From NCBI RefSeq assembly GCF_030272615.1, contig NC_081415.1, positions 233,501,303-233,559,302 on the forward strand: a stretch of DNA of 58,000 nucleotides. The letters run 5' to 3'. A program made the translations under genes and the position numbers. Below, piece by piece: positions 30,449 to 42,367 of the stretch. Position 1 is the first letter of the stretch. Each line of letters begins with the position of its first letter. A model generated the notes under the pieces. That model was given only the letters and a program-made list of their open reading frames with translations. It did not search any database and was not told the DNA's origin. This DNA is from Cryptomeria japonica. Taxonomy: Eukaryota; Streptophyta; Pinopsida; Cupressales; Cupressaceae.

Positions 30449-32260
30449 AACTTTGAAAAAAATCTCAAATTAAATGATGAAGGAATGGGAAAGTACTCTT
30501 TACCACTTTCACCTAAATCATATGGAAAACCTACAAATGCACAACCATAGATCCTACAAAAATCAATTGAAATGTTTGATGGAGCATTTGTTAGAGCTGG
30601 AACACTTTCAGAGGAAACTAAAGACAAGGACATTCTTAGCTAGTTGTACAAAGATGAAAATGAAACTATAGCAACAACTGGAGAAGTCATTACTCCAATA
30701 TACCAATGTGGAAATGGTTACAAAATCATGCAAAGGATGGGATATAAAGGAAAATGACCAATTGGTAAGCATCGGGAAGGTATTTCAAAACCCATTTGTC
30801 CTCACACACAATCTAAGAAAGATAAATCAGGACTTGGGTATTCAAAATCAAAACAAAAGCAACACTATTATCAACACCCAAAATGGAGAAAGAAGGCAAT
30901 TCCTACAGAAGAACCATGGCAAGAAAGGCTACATCAAGAAACAGAAGTAGTAAACAAAAAGCAGAAACAAGAAGAATATGAAAGGCAATAGGAAGAGCTT
31001 GCTATCAAAAGAGAAGAAGAATCTTTCAAACAAGTCCAAAAAATATAAGCAAGCACGGAACCTGATCAAGATATTGTAGAAACAATAAAGGAACGGATGG
31101 CAAAAATTAGAGAACTATTATCATCATATAACATTCCTATCAGATATAGTGGTGTGATTCTAGAAAATAATTCAAAGATAGATTCAAATGAATATAAATG
31201 GGGTCCAGATCCATTATCCAATGCATCAAGTGAAGAAAATGATGAGGAACAAATTCTTGTTACAAGTGAAGACACACTTCTCACAAAACAAAGAATAGAG
31301 TTGGAAATAAGGAAAGAAGAAATCAAGATTCAGATAAAAGAGGCATATGCAAGACAACAAAGAAACAAGAATGAGAAGGATCAAGAAGTGACATCACAGG
31401 AAACACAAACAGTCACTAATCAATTATCAACAGATCAACAAAATAATAGATTTATATCAAACATTGAGAAAGAAACACCAAGATATGGAAGAACTCTAGA
31501 AGAATTGATAGAACGTCAAGAAGGAATGACTATTAGTCTAGAAGAAGTTGATTTCGAGAGAAGGCAAAAGTTAGCAAAGAAAATAACAATAGAATCCTCT
31601 ACACCATGTGCACAAGTATGTCAACTTCAAGCCACACATGAATCTAATGAAATTGACCCAAAGGGAACTTGTAGTACCAAAGATGTATGTGTTGATATAT
31701 TTCATTCATTTGAGGGACAAACGTGAGTTGATGAGTCACTTGAGAGTGAATTACAAAATAGTCATCCTGACTTCGTTAGAGATAATTGGAGAGCACTTGG
31801 GAGAGATTATACTCAAGAGAGTTCTATCTATGAAATCACCTACTCAACACCAAATTATGACTATTACATCATGAACATTGAAATACCCAACAATGATGAA
31901 GACTATGACCTACCCATGCTTCATCCAGAACTGATTGATTGGGAAAGCACTAAAAAACCTGAATTAGATATCTTTTCCAATGATCATGCCTTAGCGGTAT
32001 ATCTAAACCATTGAACCAAGCACACATAAGATATCTTCTACCATCAAATCAAATAATGCTTCTTGCAGTCAGGAGGATGCCAAACTGACCAGTGGCAAAA
32101 TTAAAATAAAACAAGAAAAAAGACCTAGTGCTGAAAACCATTTAATGGCAACACTAGATCACTCAAGAGGAAAAATAAAGGACATGTCCGATGGTGAAAA
32201 CCTCTTTTATGTGTCAGAAGATGGAAGGTTTGGCATCCTCGCTACATATTTTTAGGAGGG
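30449..32260 (+). pseudogene. Gypsy protease-RT spacer (charged, decayed)
   Basis: Long spacer between protease and RT. The best frame (31097-31726) starts MAKIRELLSSYNIPIRYSGV and is Glu/Gln/Lys-rich with a helical middle part (KQRIELEIRKEEIKIQIKEA). Other pieces (30474-30671, 30708-30950) are in different frames. Such spacers are a known trait of Tat elements; no enzymatic domain recognised. Confidence 0.55.
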
Positions 32261-33117
32261 ATCTTCCATATTGATAGATCCAACAGAAGCAATAAACATT
32301 GGCACACCAAAGGATCCCAAGGTCCTTCATCCTGATGCATCATTATCAGATGAAGAAAAGAAAGATTACATAGAGTTATTCAAACAAAGATAAATAAATT
32401 TTGCTTGGTCCTATGTAGACATGGCAGGACTTGATCCAAATCTTATCATGCACCATCTCAATGTAGATCCAAAAGAAAAACCAGTTAAGAAAAAGCTAAG
32501 GAAGATGCATCCACATATCACTCTCCTTATTAAGACAGAGCCAAAGAAACTATTAGATGTGGGTTTCATAAGACCTATTTCTTATCCAGAGTGGGTTTCA
32601 AGCATTGTACCAATGTCAAAAATAGATAAAAGCATAAGAGTCTGCACTAACTTCAGAGATTTGAACAAAACATTTCCCAAAGATGACTTCCCACTACCCA
32701 ACATTGATATAATTGTTGACTTATCAAGAGGTCATGAGATATTTTCCTTAATGGATGGATTCTTGGGGTACAATCAAATAAAAATTTCCCCTAAAGATCA
32801 AGAAAAGACAACATTCACTTGTGTGTGGGGTACCTACCATTGGAATGTTATGCCATTTGGGCTTAGAAATGCAGGAGCAACTTATGAGAGAGCCATGACA
32901 ACAATTTTCCATGACATGATGCATACATTTATGGAAGACTGTGTGGATGACATACTTGCAAAATCTCATACCAAGAAAAAAGACTTGAAGATCTTGGGCA
33001 AGATCTTTGACAAGCTTGAACAATATCAATTAAGATTGAACCCAAAAAAAGTGCATTCGGAGTTACCTCTGGAAAACTCCTTGGAAACATTATATCAGTG
33101 TGTTGGATTGAAGTAGA
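32260..33117 (+). pseudogene. Gypsy reverse transcriptase (Tat lineage)
   Basis: Reads ILIDPTEAINIGTPKDPKVL, KQR(stop)INFAWSYVDMAGLDP with TAA at 32391 in place of Gln, then LIMHHLNVDPKEKPVKKKLR, LLDVGFIRPISYPEWVSSIV, SIRVCTNFRDLNKTFPKDDF, PLPNIDIIVDLSRGHEIFSL, GYNQIKISPKDQEKTTFTCV, YHWNVMPFGLRNAGATYERA and FMEDCVDDILAKS. All core RT motifs are present, but the catalytic box is CVDD instead of YVDD. The start wording (PGLDPxxxxHHLNVDPxxKPVKQK) is typical of Tat elements. Confidence 0.92.
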
Positions 33118-33725
33118 CCCTAAAAAAGTAAAAGCTATCATGGAGATGGAGTCACCTAAAAACATAAGCCAATTGTGTTCTCTACAAGGAAGATTGCAGT
33201 CAATCAGAAGATTCATTTCTCAACTAGTAGATAGATGTCATCCCTTCACTCACTTATTACACAAGAATGTTCCATTCAAATGGGATCATATATGTGAGGA
33301 AGATTTCATGAAAATTAAGGAATGTCTGGTGAATCCTCCGATACTGGTATCACCAATCAAAGGGAAACCGTTGTTGCTTTACATCTCAGCGATAAATGTA
33401 TCACTAGGAGCTCTCTTAGCTCAGCATGACGAAGAAGGAAAAGAAAGAGTAGTATATTACATCAACATAACAGTTGTAGGCTATGACATGAATTACACAT
33501 CAGTTGAGAAGACATGCCTAGCAATTGTATTTGCAACTTATAAATTGTGACATTATATGCTAACTCATTCTGTGAAATTGATAGAAAAATGGGATCCATT
33601 GAAGTATTTTCTAAGCAAGCCAACATTGACGGGTAGATTGGTCAAATGGGTTATATAACTAAGTGAGTTTGACATAGAATATGTTGATCAAAAAGCTATC
33701 AAAGGACAAGTAATTGCTAATCAAT
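33118..33725 (+). pseudogene. Gypsy RNase H (first) domain
   Basis: EVDPKKVKAIMEMESPKNIS, LQGRLQSIRRFISQLVDRCH, PFKWDHICEEDFMKIKECLV, LLLYISAINVSLGALLAQHD, RVVYYINITVVGYDMNYTSV, EKTCLAIVFATYKL. A TGA at 33548-33550 stands where Arg (RHYML) is usual. This is the connection and RNase H region of Gypsy RT. Confidence 0.88.
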
Positions 33726-34215
33726 TGGCTGAAGTACCCCTGCAAGATGAGACACCATTACATATTGAATTTCCTGATGCAGACATCCTGACAGTTAGCA
33801 CAAATTTTGGGGAATTTTACATTGATGGATCTTATACACAACATGGATCAGGTGCAGGAATCTTGTTCATAACACCTCAAGGCCACACAATTCCAAAATC
33901 ATATAGAATACGATTCCCATGCACAATCAACACTGCAGAGTCTTAGGAATTGGTTATTGGGATCAAAATGGCCATTGAATGGAACATCAAGGAATTACAT
34001 ATTTATGGGCATTCACAGCTCATAATCAACTAGATAAATGATGATTGTCAAACCAAGGATGACAAGATGATGCCCTATAAACAACTGGTTGAATATTTTA
34101 AAGAGCACTTTGAAGAAATATCATTCACTCAAATTCCAAGAAACAAGAATAAAGTAGTAGATGCAATGGCTACAATAGCATCTTTTTTATACAACCAAGA
34201 TAATCAACAACATTA
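33726..34215 (+). pseudogene. Gypsy second (archaeal-type) RNase H
   Basis: FGEFYIDGSYTQHGSGAGIL, FITPQGHTIPKSYRIRFPCT, NTAES(stop)ELVIGIKMAIEW, KELHIYGHSQLIIN(stop)INDD, FTQIPRNKNKVVDAMATIAS. A second RNase H after the first is diagnostic of the Tat lineage. Stops at 33943 and 34031; the latter is where Gln is usual. Confidence 0.88.
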
Positions 34216-35560
34216 AGAATTCCTAGTGGAAGATATCTTGTAGCCTATTGTTGAATCCCAGAACACCCACATGATTTACCACATATCTAGAACCAATCAA
34301 TCCTTATATAGCCAAACTTATCGATACCTAAAGGAGAATATCCTTCCCCCAAACCTATTCCACAATTAGAAAATAAATTTTATCCGTCAATCATCCCACT
34401 ATACTATCATTGTTGATACTATATATAGACAAGGTCTAGATATCACTCTACTGAGGTGTCTCAAATAGGAAGAATCTGAGAAAGTTCACAATGAGGTCCA
34501 CGAAGGTATTTGTGGCACGCACTCAAGTGGCTTAACATTGGCTAAGAAACTTATTTGATTGAGTTACTATTGGCCTACTATGGAGAGAGATTCATTTACA
34601 TACGCTAAGAAATGCAAACAATGTCAGATCCATTGGAATCTCATCCACGCACCAACACATGAACTGCATCCTATGGCAGGATCATGGTCATTCTCTCAAT
34701 GGGGACTTGACCTAATGGGTAAGATAAATCCTTCATCTTCTAATGGACATAAGTTCATTTTCACTACTACTGAGTATTTCAATAAATGGATTGAAGCAAT
34801 GCCTTTGATAAAGGTGAAAGGAAAGAAAATATCATCATTCATCTTGAACTACATAATTTGTCACTATGGAGTTCCTATGACCATCATCACTGATAATGGG
34901 AGGCCATTTAAGGATCAAGATGTGAAGTAACTATGTGAGCGATTCCATATCCAACATAGGTTCTCAACACCATATTACCCACAAGGAAATGGTCAAGCTA
35001 AGGCATCAAATAAAATAATCTTAAAGATCTTGAAGAAAACAGTCAATGAAGGTGGTAAAGACTGGCACATTCAGCTAAATCCTGCTCTATGGGCATACCA
35101 AACCAGCATTCGCACACCAACGGGAGCAACTCCATATTGTCTAGTCTATGGATTAGAATAAATATTACCAGTAGAAGTAGAGATACCTTATCTACGAGTG
35201 TCCTTGAAAGGTCTTATCCCAAAGGAAGAACAACGAGTCTCTAGGCTTCAAGAACTTGAACTGATTCAAGAACATTGCCAAAATGTTTCAGATCATTTAA
35301 AAGCATATCAACAAAGGATGGCGAGAAGCTATAACCATAGATTTAAGCCACAAATTTTTCAGATTGGAGATCTATTTTTAAGAGAAAATCCATGCAATTA
35401 GCAAGATCAAGAAAAGAAAGGTAAATTTGAGCCAAACTGGTTGGGTCCCTTTATCATGGTAGCAACATATGGTTCAGGAGCATATAGATTATCTACACCA
35501 AAAGGTGATTGGTCCAATGAGACTATCAATACTATGCATCTAAAGAAATTTTATGCTTAA
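34216..35560 (+). pseudogene. Gypsy integrase (decayed)
   Basis: Zinc domain HEGICGTHSSGLTLAKKLI.LSYYWPTMERD and CKQCQIHWN (HHCC); core FSQWGLDLMGKINPSSSNGH (first Asp), NYIICHYGVPMTIITDNGRP (second Asp), HRFSTPYYPQGNGQAKASNK (Glu replaced by Lys/Ala in the usual NGQAEA), then NPALWAYQTSIRTPTGATPY, VEIPYLRVSLKGLIPKEEQR and the C-terminal FEPNWLGPFIMVATYGSGAY. Stops at about 34366, 34467, 34557 and 34928 fall at expected Gln or Arg codons. Ends with LKKFYA at about 35560. Confidence 0.9.
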
Positions 35561-36439
35561 AAGTATCAACATAAAATACCAAAAACCAGTGAAAAAGTAG
35601 AAAAAGCCTAAAAATGAGAAAAGCAAAAAATATTCTAAAAAGCATAAAGAGAAAATACAAAAAAAGTGTAAGAAAAATATTAAAAAATCAATAAGAAAAA
35701 TCAAATATGTCAAAAAAATGCAATAAATTTAGATGGTGAAAACCTAGTAAATAGGCACTATCTGATTATCAATACAAAGATTCAACCAACAAGTAATAAA
35801 AGATTATCAATGATCATTCATCAAGATGATTATATCAGTTATTGACTATGAGAACATATGTATGACATACATGATTCAATGTTATATCTTGATTTTGCTA
35901 ATCATGTACCCTATGCAATTCGATGATGTCCATGACTAGAAGAGCTACGATGGGGCATGATTTTTTTCTTTGTTTGTTGTCTGGAGTTTATCTCTTAGTA
36001 ATGTATGTACTCATTTCAGGATATGATCAACAAAAGATCATGGAGAACATTCTGAGTCATGCATGAAAGGGGATAATCCTTGTTTGTTTTGCAAGACATA
36101 CTCAAGTCAACTTGGTTCATCATATCAAGTTTCTTGTATTAACTTTCTATATCAAAATCCATGTAAGAAGTACTCAGGTCAACTTGAATCATTATGTTAA
36201 TTTGCTTGTATTTTCTTACAACAATTTAAAATCTCAATGATGAAATCAAGCACTGTTACAAGAAAGCGTGTGAAGAATGGAAGTATAATTTAAGTTGGAT
36301 CATTTTAGATTAGTTTCATGTTCATTGTTAGTTGCATTATAAGAATTCCACTGTTAATTGCATCCCATTTCATTTGAGATCAATGGTTGAAATAAAGATT
36401 GAGTATATTTGGACAAACAAAAATAAATTTGCATTGATC
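35561..36439 (+). other. Region behind Gypsy pol, no gene seen
   Basis: Strongly A-rich at 35580-35740 (AAAAAG units), then AT-rich sequence with a direct repeat at 36099-36219. No protein signal. Confidence 0.55.
36099..36219 (+). repeat. Direct repeat pair (~49 bp)
   Basis: TACTCAAGTCAACTTGGTTC ... TTGTATTAACTTTC at 36099-36148 recurs as TACTCAGGTCAACTTGAATC ... TTGTATTTTCTTAC at 36171-36219, roughly 75% identical, one unit every 72 bases. Confidence 0.65.
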
Positions 36440-37290
36440 ATATTAAGTTTCATTAGGTTGCATTCAATTATTTAGGTTCATTTCATCTTTCAATCATTAG
36501 GTTTGCATGTTATCATCATATCATTCATCATTCATCATTTATTAGTTGCATTCATTGCATTAGGATTGCATTAGTTTGAATAGAGTGTAATTTGCATTGA
36601 TCATGTCATTTTAAGTTGCATTAGGTTCATTTATCATTATCATTTTTGCATTTAGTTATCATTAGTTTCTTTAGGATCATTCATCCATTAGGTCCATTTA
36701 ATTGAATTTTTTGCATTTGGATTCATTAATCATATTATTTTATCATTATTATTAATATCTCATCATCTAATCATCATAGGCATTTAAATCATCAAATCAA
36801 ATGCATTTCATTAGTATCATTTCATCATATGCATATATATCATGGAATAGTAATAAACATCCATTGCATAAGTCATCATTATAAGAATTTTTCATATAGA
36901 TCATTGCATTTAAGTTAAGCATCATAGGAACATTTTCATATGCATATAGATCATGTGAATCATAGAAACATCATCATCATATGGATCATATAATCATAAA
37001 TAGCATCATTTCATAAAGATCATCATCACATCATAGAAAGCATATAGATTATTATAACATCATAAAACATAAAGGAAATAAAAGATCATCATAGCATCAT
37101 CCATGTAATCAATGCATATAGGTCATCATCATCATAGTAGCATGCATAATAAGTCATGAATCAAAGCACCATATAGAGTCCATGTCTACATACCATCATA
37201 AACATAAAAAGTCCAAGTATGCAATGATATCCCAAAGCAATAATCAATAAAATACAATACCCCATAATACAAATCAATTCTCAAATAAAT
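36440..37290 (+). repeat. Degenerate ATCAT / CATTAGGTT simple-repeat tract
   Basis: About 850 bases dominated by CATTAGGTTGCATT-like phrases (36440-36680), then ATCATCAT and CATATAGATCAT phrases (36740-37150). Low complexity; no gene. It lies between pol and the antisense ORF. Confidence 0.7.
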
Positions 37291-37299
37291 GGTGTCCAA

Positions 37300-39340
37300 T
37301 GCCACTGTCACTTGAATCTATCTGTCTCTATGGAGGTGGACAAGAAGACCCACTAGATGGTCCTACTCCTCGATCCTTGTCTCTCTAAGGAGGTCCCATA
37401 ACCCCACCACCACTGGTATCCATCCTGACTATGGTCGTATAGCTACCTGCTCTCTAGTTATCTAAGACCAGATCCTCATATAATCTCCACCAATGTGCAG
37501 TCTTCTTCCTAGCCTCGAATAATGCTCTGACAGTGTTGGCTGAGAGTGTACTAGAACCAACCTGTTGTATATGATCGAGAGTATCCTGTACATCTCAATA
37601 TCTCCTCACTGCCCTATCTCTCTTAAGAGTGAGAGCCTATACCTATGCTCTCAGCTAATCAATTTATGCTCTAAGATCATCCATACTCTCCTGCTAAGGT
37701 ATATCCTTTAGAGGTGCATCCTGCATACCCTCATCATTAGCCCTCTCTCCTGTCTCTCCACCAACTCAAGTCTGAATCTGTGTGGATCTCCTAATCTACC
37801 GATGGATAAGTGGCACATGGTCCTCTGAATCCTCCCCTCCTCCCAACCTCCCTGTGCTACTATAACTCCAGGATTTGGATGGACCTATCCAAAATCAATT
37901 CCCCTCCATTGACCTATATCTAATCCACTACCTCTACCAAATCTGAGAGAAGGTAATAATCTCGCCAATCTAATCCTGCCACTCCCTCTGCATATGTCTC
38001 TGCCTACATCCCCACCATCCTGACTTGCATCTCTCCCTGCCATAGGAAGTGGTCTCCCTACCGTGCCAGCCCACCTGATCTATCTAAAAGGTCCTCCTCA
38101 GACTCTAGCCCTACCTCCTCTCCATCCTTATCTCCCTCCGCAACCATTACCACCCTCATCTCCCTCATCTCCTCCAACCTCTCACCTCCATCTCCATCTC
38201 CTCACAACAAGATCATCAAAATCTGACTCCTCACCTCCTGAGCTAGGAGGAGGGTCTGTAGGATTAGTGATGTGAAGGAATGGATGACTAAGAAGATACT
38301 GTGCATAATTTTTTGTAACACCCACATCTAAAATATGTGGTCTCAAATCATAAGAAACAATGGGAACAACCAAAAACTCTGTGTATGCTACATAAAAAGA
38401 TAAAGAAGGACCCCAATCTTGTATGTCCTTGTATGCTCGTGCATACATGGCCACACCATTAGGCATATGCTGAATGTACCCAAACTATCTCAAAATCCTA
38501 CCAAATAACTATATCTCAATAATAAAAGGAGTACGGTTGATCAGATATCTACTCTGCAAAATCAATGGTAATACACGAGCATTCTCTAACCAAGGCTCGC
38601 AATGAATGTATGGTCACAAAATAACAGCATCCAAAGAATCAAGAATCCAGCTCCAATACTCTAATTTACCCAGCTTACACTGATTAATGATACCTTTGTA
38701 CAAGTACACAAAAGGTTGAACATTTCCTTTAACCCTGTCATGCATTGACTGTGTGACAACAATGTTCTCCCAACACTAGATCTATAGGAGTGTGCACCTA
38801 GTAGACAGACTAGCCTCGCCATCATACATGACCTGATGTAAATCATGATAAAGATGTGCAAGCATGCACACACCCCACACATATTGAGTATGTTGTTGCA
38901 TCATACTCTACAAAATGCCACCCCATCCAACAACAAAACCTCATGATCTCCTATCTAGGTAGATAAATCCACCAATCAAACTTGTGAGTATAACTGAGAG
39001 AGCCTCATAATGCATGATCATATCCTCCCATCTAATCTCTCTGCCATCAATTCTCTCATCTCCAAACATTGCCCTACATGCCTCAGTACCTCCTAGATCT
39101 TGGTAATCATACTGGACAAGATCACCAATAACAGAGATGTGTAAGATCCTATATACATCCTTGAGAGTCACACTAATCTCACCAATGGGTAGGTGAAACG
39201 TGTTGTGCTCGCTATGCCATCTCTTGGCTAATGGTGTCAAAAGACCTCTGTTATGCGTAATATCTAGCATATACAAAAGGTGACATAGACCACAAGCATC
39301 AATATGTCTAATCTAATCCTGACTCAACTATGGAACTAAG
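37300..39340 (-). pseudogene. Antisense plant-mobile-domain (PMD) gene in Gypsy 3' region
   Basis: Minus strand, right to left: LLTPLAKRWHSEHNTFHLPI, GEISVTLKDVYRILHISVIG (39276-39100; the PMD hallmark RWxxETxTFHLPxGExTxTLxDVxxxLxLxxxG), WEDMIMHYEALSVILTSLIG, YVWGVCMLAHLYHDLHQVMY, LGKLEYWSWILDSLD, LFGRILRxFGYIQHMPNGVA (38520-38450), then SLSFYVAYTEFLVVPIVSYD and an acidic/Pro-rich tail. PMD proteins (the MAIN/MAIL1 family) act in silencing in plants, and PMD-like extra ORFs, often antisense, are known in plant Ty3/Gypsy elements. This copy has several stops (TAG/TAA). Its leader is the next repeat array. Confidence 0.82.
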
Positions 39341-39759
39341 TGGCACATCGCCGGGAATTTCTCCTAACACTAGAGAACATCAAGTTTCTCCTATTTAATC
39401 AAACAAGTTTTTCCATCAATCATCTATCTTATCAATCAAACATTCCTATCAAACCTTATCTATCAAGAAAATCATGCTATCAATCACATGATCAACATAT
39501 CAAGCTCTTTATCAAATACTAAATCGATCCTTCGAGCTCCTATCAAATCATCAATCAGCAAACAAAAAACTATCCAATGAATCAACCCATCTATCAATCA
39601 ATCAATCAACTTAATCAAATCATAAAATCACATTGATCTTAGTTATCAATCATCATCAACTGCCTATCAATCTATCAAATTGGAGAATCAAAACATTTAA
39701 TCAAATCCATCAGAGTGAAATCAAACATTGCCTCAATCAAAAAGACTAAAATTTCAATA
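39341..39759 (-). other. ATCAA-rich stretch upstream of antisense PMD gene
   Basis: On the + strand a low-complexity run of TATCAATCAA and similar phrases (39400-39700). No gene. Upstream of the PMD frame on the minus strand, so part of its leader or promoter region. Confidence 0.5.
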
Positions 39760-40060
39760 GAAGCGTTGTCTAATCAAACAATTGTGCTAATTTAATGCAC
39801 ACAGGTGCTAAGCCAATCATAAGCCCTAATTCACAAAATATTTGCGCGAACACATCAAGCAAAAGCACAAAATCAAGTGAAAGTGCTAGCATACGACACA
39901 AATGAGTGACCTTATCAAGCAAAAGCGTTAACCTTGCAGATGCGCTAACAAACATGACACATGCGTGAATAAAAAGGGTGAATGCACTAAATCAATGAAA
40001 ACGCTAACCTATTCAATGAAAGCATAAACCTAGACAATGAAAGTGAGAAACAAAATCACG
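39760..40060 (-). repeat. Leader repeat array C (inverted AGCGCTTTT units)
   Basis: Read on the minus strand: ATAGGTTAGCGTTTTCATTG, AAGGTTAACGCTTTTGCTTG, GTTAGCGCATCTG, TTAGCACCTGTG and others, about ten units of 24-28 bases. This is the same family as arrays A and B in the sense leader, but oriented with the antisense PMD gene. Confidence 0.8.
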
Positions 40061-40632
40061 AAAAAAAGGGAAAAAAATTTAAACTACCCTCAACGATGCG
40101 GAAAACAAGGAAAATTTGTATGGAAAGCAAAAACTAAGCCTAGGATAGGTCAGTCACTGGTGGGCTGTACTCGATAGGTCTCTAATATCGACGAATGCAC
40201 TCAAATCTATGGTTATTGTACAGGATCACCATCTTGCAAGCTCAAAACTCCAAGATAATTTATTTTTTCTCTCCAAAAGCTAACATATTGCAAATGAGCA
40301 TAAAAATGGGCCACAGTTAGTTTTATTATTACCTTTTTTTTTTTTGAAGGGGTAATTAATTTTTCAAAGTGGGGCAATTTTACTTATTTTTCACAAGTAA
40401 ATTTAATTGGAGGGCCTATTTTTAATTAAATCTTCTCAATAAATTATCGAGAGATTAATTGCTTAATCAAATTTTTCAAAATTTCACGATCAATCTCCCA
40501 AGGGGGCACACAATCAGGATTTTTATTATCGTCAGGGGCATCATCGAGACTTGATTTAATCTTTGAAACAATGTTGTCTCAACATCATTTCAAAGAATGC
40601 AAACCATAACACAATAGGTGGTTAGATAAAAC
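40061..40632. other. Gypsy 3' remnant, no LTR found
   Basis: AT-rich sequence with a T-run (40333-40344) and an AAGGGGGCACAC at 40500-40511 that could be a polypurine tract. The expected 3' LTR (a copy of 24461-25531) is not present; LINE sequence begins near 40622. Confidence 0.5.
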
Positions 40633-41685
40633 ATGCAGCGGGAGTGGGAGAAGGGAGCGACTTTGAATTTGAACTCAAGACAAGGCAGGAAATCTTGTAA
40701 TGGACAGGTGAACCAGGGAGTAGGCGGAAAGTACAAATCTCGGGACTACCCTGACTCCTTTGAGATGAATGGAAAGGATCTAGTGGATGGTGACCCACAA
40801 GGTGGCGACAAGCCTCTCGATCCTGATGGGGGGAGGGGAGAATCAAGTCCTGGAGATAGCCCAAGGCAAGGACCCATTCGTAGGGAGATCAGTCGGTCAT
40901 GGACATCTCTGTTTGGTGTCAAACCGAGTGGAAATTATTCACTCCTTGGAGTGCACAATATCTTAGAACCGAAAAAGGGTAGATCTATTAAAGTTCTTGA
41001 TCCAGTGATTGAGCATAACATTAACCTTATGGCTCTGACTCTAGTTGGAAAAATTTTAGGCCCTAGACCAAATATTGATGTTGTCAAGGTGTTTGCTAAA
41101 CGTAAATGGGCGCTCAAAGGTCAACTAGAGATCACAACCATGTCCACAGGTGCGTTGTCTATGTTATTTTTATGTGAGGAAGACACCTAGAGGGTGCTTT
41201 ATGATGTCCCTTTTTTGATTCGTAAATCTACACTCGCTCTGCAAAAATGTTCGCCTAAGATGGACCTAAATGAATCTTTTTTTGTACAAGCTCCTGTTTG
41301 GGTCAGATTACTGAGCCTTCCTTTGGAGTTCTGGGTTAAAGATGTTTGCAAAGGAATTTCTAGTTCCTTTGGGGAACTCTTATCTATGGACCCTATCACA
41401 ATGGCTAGAAGAAGACTCACCTTTGCAAGGATTTCTATGGGAGTTATGTAAGGAATGGATATGCCTTTATCTATTGAGATTAATTCCAGATTGGGAAAGT
41501 GGGTGCAACCTATGGAATATGAAAGTGTCCCTTTTGCATATTTTCACTACAAAAAATTGGGGCATACTGCTAAAAAATGCCCTCTACAATTTGCCAAAGA
41601 GAAAGAGAAGAAAGACAAAACAAAACAATGGAGAGCCCAAAATCTTGCTAAGCAACAGGTGGTTGCTAAAGAAAAAAAATGGTAG
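40633..41685 (+). pseudogene. LINE ORF1 (DUF4283 and zinc knuckle)
   Basis: One frame with TAG at 41188 and TAA at 41449 (Gln expected at the first). Gly/Asp/Pro-rich start, then DUF4283: NLMALTLVGKILGPRPNIDV, RKWALKGQLEITTMSTGALS, RVLYDVPFLIRKSTLALQKC, VQAPVWVRLLSLPLEFWVKD, LLSMDPITMARRRLTFARIS. The knuckle reads AYFHYKKLGHTAKKCPLQ: the first two Cys of CxxCxxxGHxxxxC are lost. Basic tail. RNA-binding chaperone in the family. Confidence 0.82.
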
Positions 41686-42367
41686 AAGAAGCCCAGAGTG
41701 TAATCATCCTTGACACTTTTGAGCAACAAGGGAACATTAATTTGGAAAACCCAGAAAATAATGTATTTGAATATGGGAAAGAGGATTAAATAGGCAAATA
41801 TGAGAGAGAGAACGGAAAAACACCATTCAGGATGAACAACGAAGTGATAACCTGGAAGATGGAGAAATACAAGTGGTTTTGCAGACCAAGGAGGAAGCAG
41901 ATTTGAACTGCACTATGGAAAATACTAACAAAGATTTCCCTAGATCTGACTATGAGGATGCCCAAAGGTGTTTGATCCTTGGAGGGATCTCATCATCAGA
42001 ATCACAATAGTCAGTGGATATGGTGAAATCTACCTTCCAGTTGTCCCCAACAACTTCATTGCTTAACATAAGTGCTGAGTGGGATGAGGATGATTCTTTC
42101 AAGAAGAAGACAACCACCTAAAACAACCAAGAGGATGATATCTAGACTAATGAAGCTCATGTGGAACAAAAGAAAGTTGTAAAAAAGGGGCTGAAATCAA
42201 CCCCTCAGGCTACTCCAGTCAAGACAAGAAATAGCACTAAGGTAGATATGAGTTTTATCCCCTCTCCCCCTGGAAGAAGATCAGCAAGCCAGATCAGAGA
42301 TCAAGAGGAAAGCAATAATATAGTGGATGGTACTTAGATGACCATCCTTGAGGTATGTTCCCTAAAA
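41686..42367 (+). other. LINE ORF1-ORF2 linker
   Basis: Ser/Lys/Glu-rich broken reading with several stops, ending about 10 bases before the ORF2 start. No domain seen. Confidence 0.5.

Noticed and set aside
38063-38275. Pro/Leu/Ser-rich + strand ORF
   Set aside because: Opposite strand of the acidic/Arg-rich tail of the antisense PMD reading; composition-driven.
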